This document shows, one piece after another, positions 63,226-64,000 of a stretch of DNA of 64,000 nt (position 1 is the first letter of the stretch; every line of letters begins with the position of its first letter). The DNA is from Kaistella soli (lineage in GTDB: Bacteria; Bacteroidota; Bacteroidia; Flavobacteriales; Weeksellaceae). A program made the translations under genes and the position numbers. The notes beneath the pieces are model-generated. The model was not told the origin of the DNA and did not search any database. It worked only from the letters and a program-made list of their open reading frames with translations. The stretch covers positions 303,904 through 367,903 of the forward strand of contig NZ_JAHOPF010000005.1 in NCBI RefSeq assembly GCF_019038595.1, given 5' to 3'.

Positions 63226-63243
63226 GTGGGCCCTGAGGGATTC
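63226..63243 (-). other. tRNA 3'-end remnant, possible attachment site
   Basis: Minus strand reads GAATCCCTCAGGGCCCAC, like the T-loop/T-stem end and acceptor strand (AGGGCCC plus discriminator A) of a tRNA whose 5' acceptor would be GGGCCCT. No tRNA body precedes it. It is followed by a terminator, as a tRNA gene end would be. Confidence 0.55.
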
Positions 63244-63320
63244 TCCACATTACCAATATTTTCTTTTATAAAAGGGTTTCACAAATGGTTGGTTTTGAGG
63301 TATGCCGAATAGTATGCCTT

Positions 63321-63755
63321 TTATTCTAAAAAATCAACTAGAACATTAAGATATACTTCATGAATTTTATTGGGATTCCCATAAATTACTATTGTTGTAT
63401 TTGATCTTTTACTAGTCATAAAATAGAATATTAAATTGGAGTTTTTACATTCCAAAATTTCACCATTTATATTTTGCTTTAGGATAGATAATTTAACTTT
63501 TGATTTGAGCTTTTCCTTAAAATATTCTAATGCATTAACATCCATATTCAATAAAGTTAAGACTACAATTTCTAATCTATCCCAATAAAATATCAGTTCA
63601 GTTTTTTGTGGTAAAATGTTAAGAAATTTCTTAACCTCTCCCACATATAAGTAGCTGTCATAAAATGGGATTCTCTCATAATTTAGTACTTCTAAATTAA
63701 ACTCCCTATTCTCATATCCTTCGCCTATTTTAAAAGGTAATTTTATTTGTTTCAT
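63321..63755 (-). CDS. Hypothetical protein, AT-rich
   Basis: A 144-residue protein I do not recognise. It has no signal peptide or membrane helix. Visible features are alternating hydrophobic strands (ELIFYWDRLEIVVLTLL, SNLIFYFMTSKRS, TTIVIYG) and Lys/Asn/Ile-rich composition, clearly more AT-rich than its neighbours. The ATG at 63755 is only about 20 bases past a minus-strand terminator-like hairpin. Small beta-rich proteins of this sort are often immunity proteins, but nothing nearby supports that. Probably accessory DNA. Confidence 0.65.
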   Translation of the reverse strand: MKQIKLPFKIGEGYENREFNLEVLNYERIPFYDSYLYVGEVKKFLNILPQKTELIFYWDRLEIVVLTLLNMDVNALEYFKEKLKSKVKLSILKQNINGEILECKNSNLIFYFMTSKRSNTTIVIYGNPNKIHEVYLNVLVDFLE

Positions 63756-63769
63756 TTAGGAATGGGCAT

Positions 63770-63794
63770 AAAAAACCACCTTCAATGAGGTGGT
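63770..63794 (-). terminator. Minus-strand terminator before the orphan gene
   Basis: ACCACCT(TCAATG)AGGTGGT hairpin with an A-run on its left (U-tract on the minus strand), about 20 bases upstream of the orphan's ATG. Confidence 0.75.
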
Positions 63795-63873
63795 ATCAGC
63801 TTGTTAACATATTTTTAATCTTCTGCGCAGACTTTTTTATGAATTCCCTCTATTACTGAACCTGGCACGATAG

Positions 63874-64000
63874 TATAGTTCCCCCGGAAAATCGGACAGT
63901 AAGTTTAGTTGAAAAAAAACAATTAAATTTACAATATGTCACAGCGAAGAAAATTCAATTCAGGATTCAAATTTAAAGTAGTAGTTGAAGCATTAAGCGA
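63874..64000 (+). mobile_element. Left end of an IS3-family insertion sequence (cut by window edge)
   Basis: The stretch TAGTTCCCCCGGAAAATCGG begins a terminal-repeat-like sequence followed by CAGTAAG. About 60 bases later a transposase reading frame begins. The right end is outside the window, so the exact boundary and the target duplication cannot be seen. Confidence 0.65.
63936..64000 (+). CDS. IS3-family transposase OrfA, partial
   Basis: Only the first 21 codons are in the window, beginning at the ATG at 63936: MSQRRKFNSGFKFKVVVEAL. This matches the N-terminus of IS3-type OrfA (helix-turn-helix, the RRKF..eFK.kvv.eAl pattern). The remainder lies beyond the window. Confidence 0.8.
   Translation, partial: MSQRRKFNSGFKFKVVVEALS

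Larger units (their letters stand above)
62660..63320. other. Non-coding region with an integration-like scar
   Basis: 661 bases without a supported gene. It contains two imperfect 22-base tandem units (62900-62943), a minus-strand terminator (63196-63223) and an 18-base tRNA 3'-end-like fragment (63226-63243). The rest shows no open frame of interest. Confidence 0.65.

Overview
The window looks like a stretch of Flavobacteriia chromosome, most likely from the Chryseobacterium/Kaistella/Epilithonimonas group (Weeksellaceae). This rests on an AT-rich core, many exact copies of the Bacteroidota -7 promoter element TAnnTTTG, a type III glutamine synthetase, a PorW/SprE-type gliding/type IX secretion lipoprotein, GLPGLI-family secreted proteins, and gene orders such as mreBCD-mrdA-rodA and hemACDE that I recognise from this group. 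I see no rRNA, intact tRNA or CRISPR array. About 60 genes are supported, and almost all are chromosomal housekeeping or envelope genes.

Region by region. 0-11 kb: pgk faces a divergent rpiB-rnr-LysE-LD-carboxypeptidase-YraN-SDR run, then tsaB, then a convergent porW-like lipoprotein. The 716-bp pgk/rpiB gap holds two DnaA-box-like sites and copy A of a GC-rich intergenic repeat. 11-17 kb: a DUF2520 / KdsC-like phosphatase / maf operon, an ECF sigma factor with a membrane anti-sigma candidate and an exported Spy/CpxP-like protein, copy B of the repeat, and lepA. 17-26 kb: a lipoprotein, an M14 peptidase, a JmjC-like cupin, and an outer-membrane barrel protein with two GLPGLI proteins around a DinB gene. 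26-38 kb: feoA-feoB-small Cys-rich protein, glmM, a TPR protein, coaX with an M1 peptidase, and a DUF6909-type protein divergent from type III glutamine synthetase. 38-50 kb: an NlpC/P60 lipoprotein, the cell-shape operon mreB-mreC-mreD-mrdA-rodA, and the haem operon hemA-hemC-hemD-hemE. 50-62.7 kb: small metabolic and membrane genes, hflX, an AlkD-like protein, a ChaA-like antiporter, a truncated haemoglobin divergent from a YkgJ-like protein (with repeat copy C), gdhA, dprA, rhomboid, a DUF3078 protein and comM. 62.7-64 kb: the character changes. A 660-bp non-coding stretch is followed by a tRNA 3'-end remnant with a terminator, an AT-rich orphan gene and the left end of an IS3-family element cut by the window edge. 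This looks like the edge of an integrated, accessory segment.

Coherent gene sets: nitrogen assimilation (gdhA, GSIII), cell-wall elongation (mre/mrd/rod, with glmM for precursor supply and LD-carboxypeptidase and NlpC/P60 for turnover), tetrapyrrole synthesis, ferrous iron uptake, and envelope stress (sigma/anti-sigma/periplasmic sensor).

The most interesting unexplained items are: the three-copy GC-rich intergenic element whose ends pair with covarying bases; the DUF6909-type protein whose C-terminal half carries nucleoside-phosphorylase/AMP-nucleosidase-like motifs; a set of promoters placed so close to the start codon that the mRNAs should be leaderless; and the attachment-site-like tRNA fragment near the right edge. 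All functional statements are from reading the sequence and family knowledge; no search was run.
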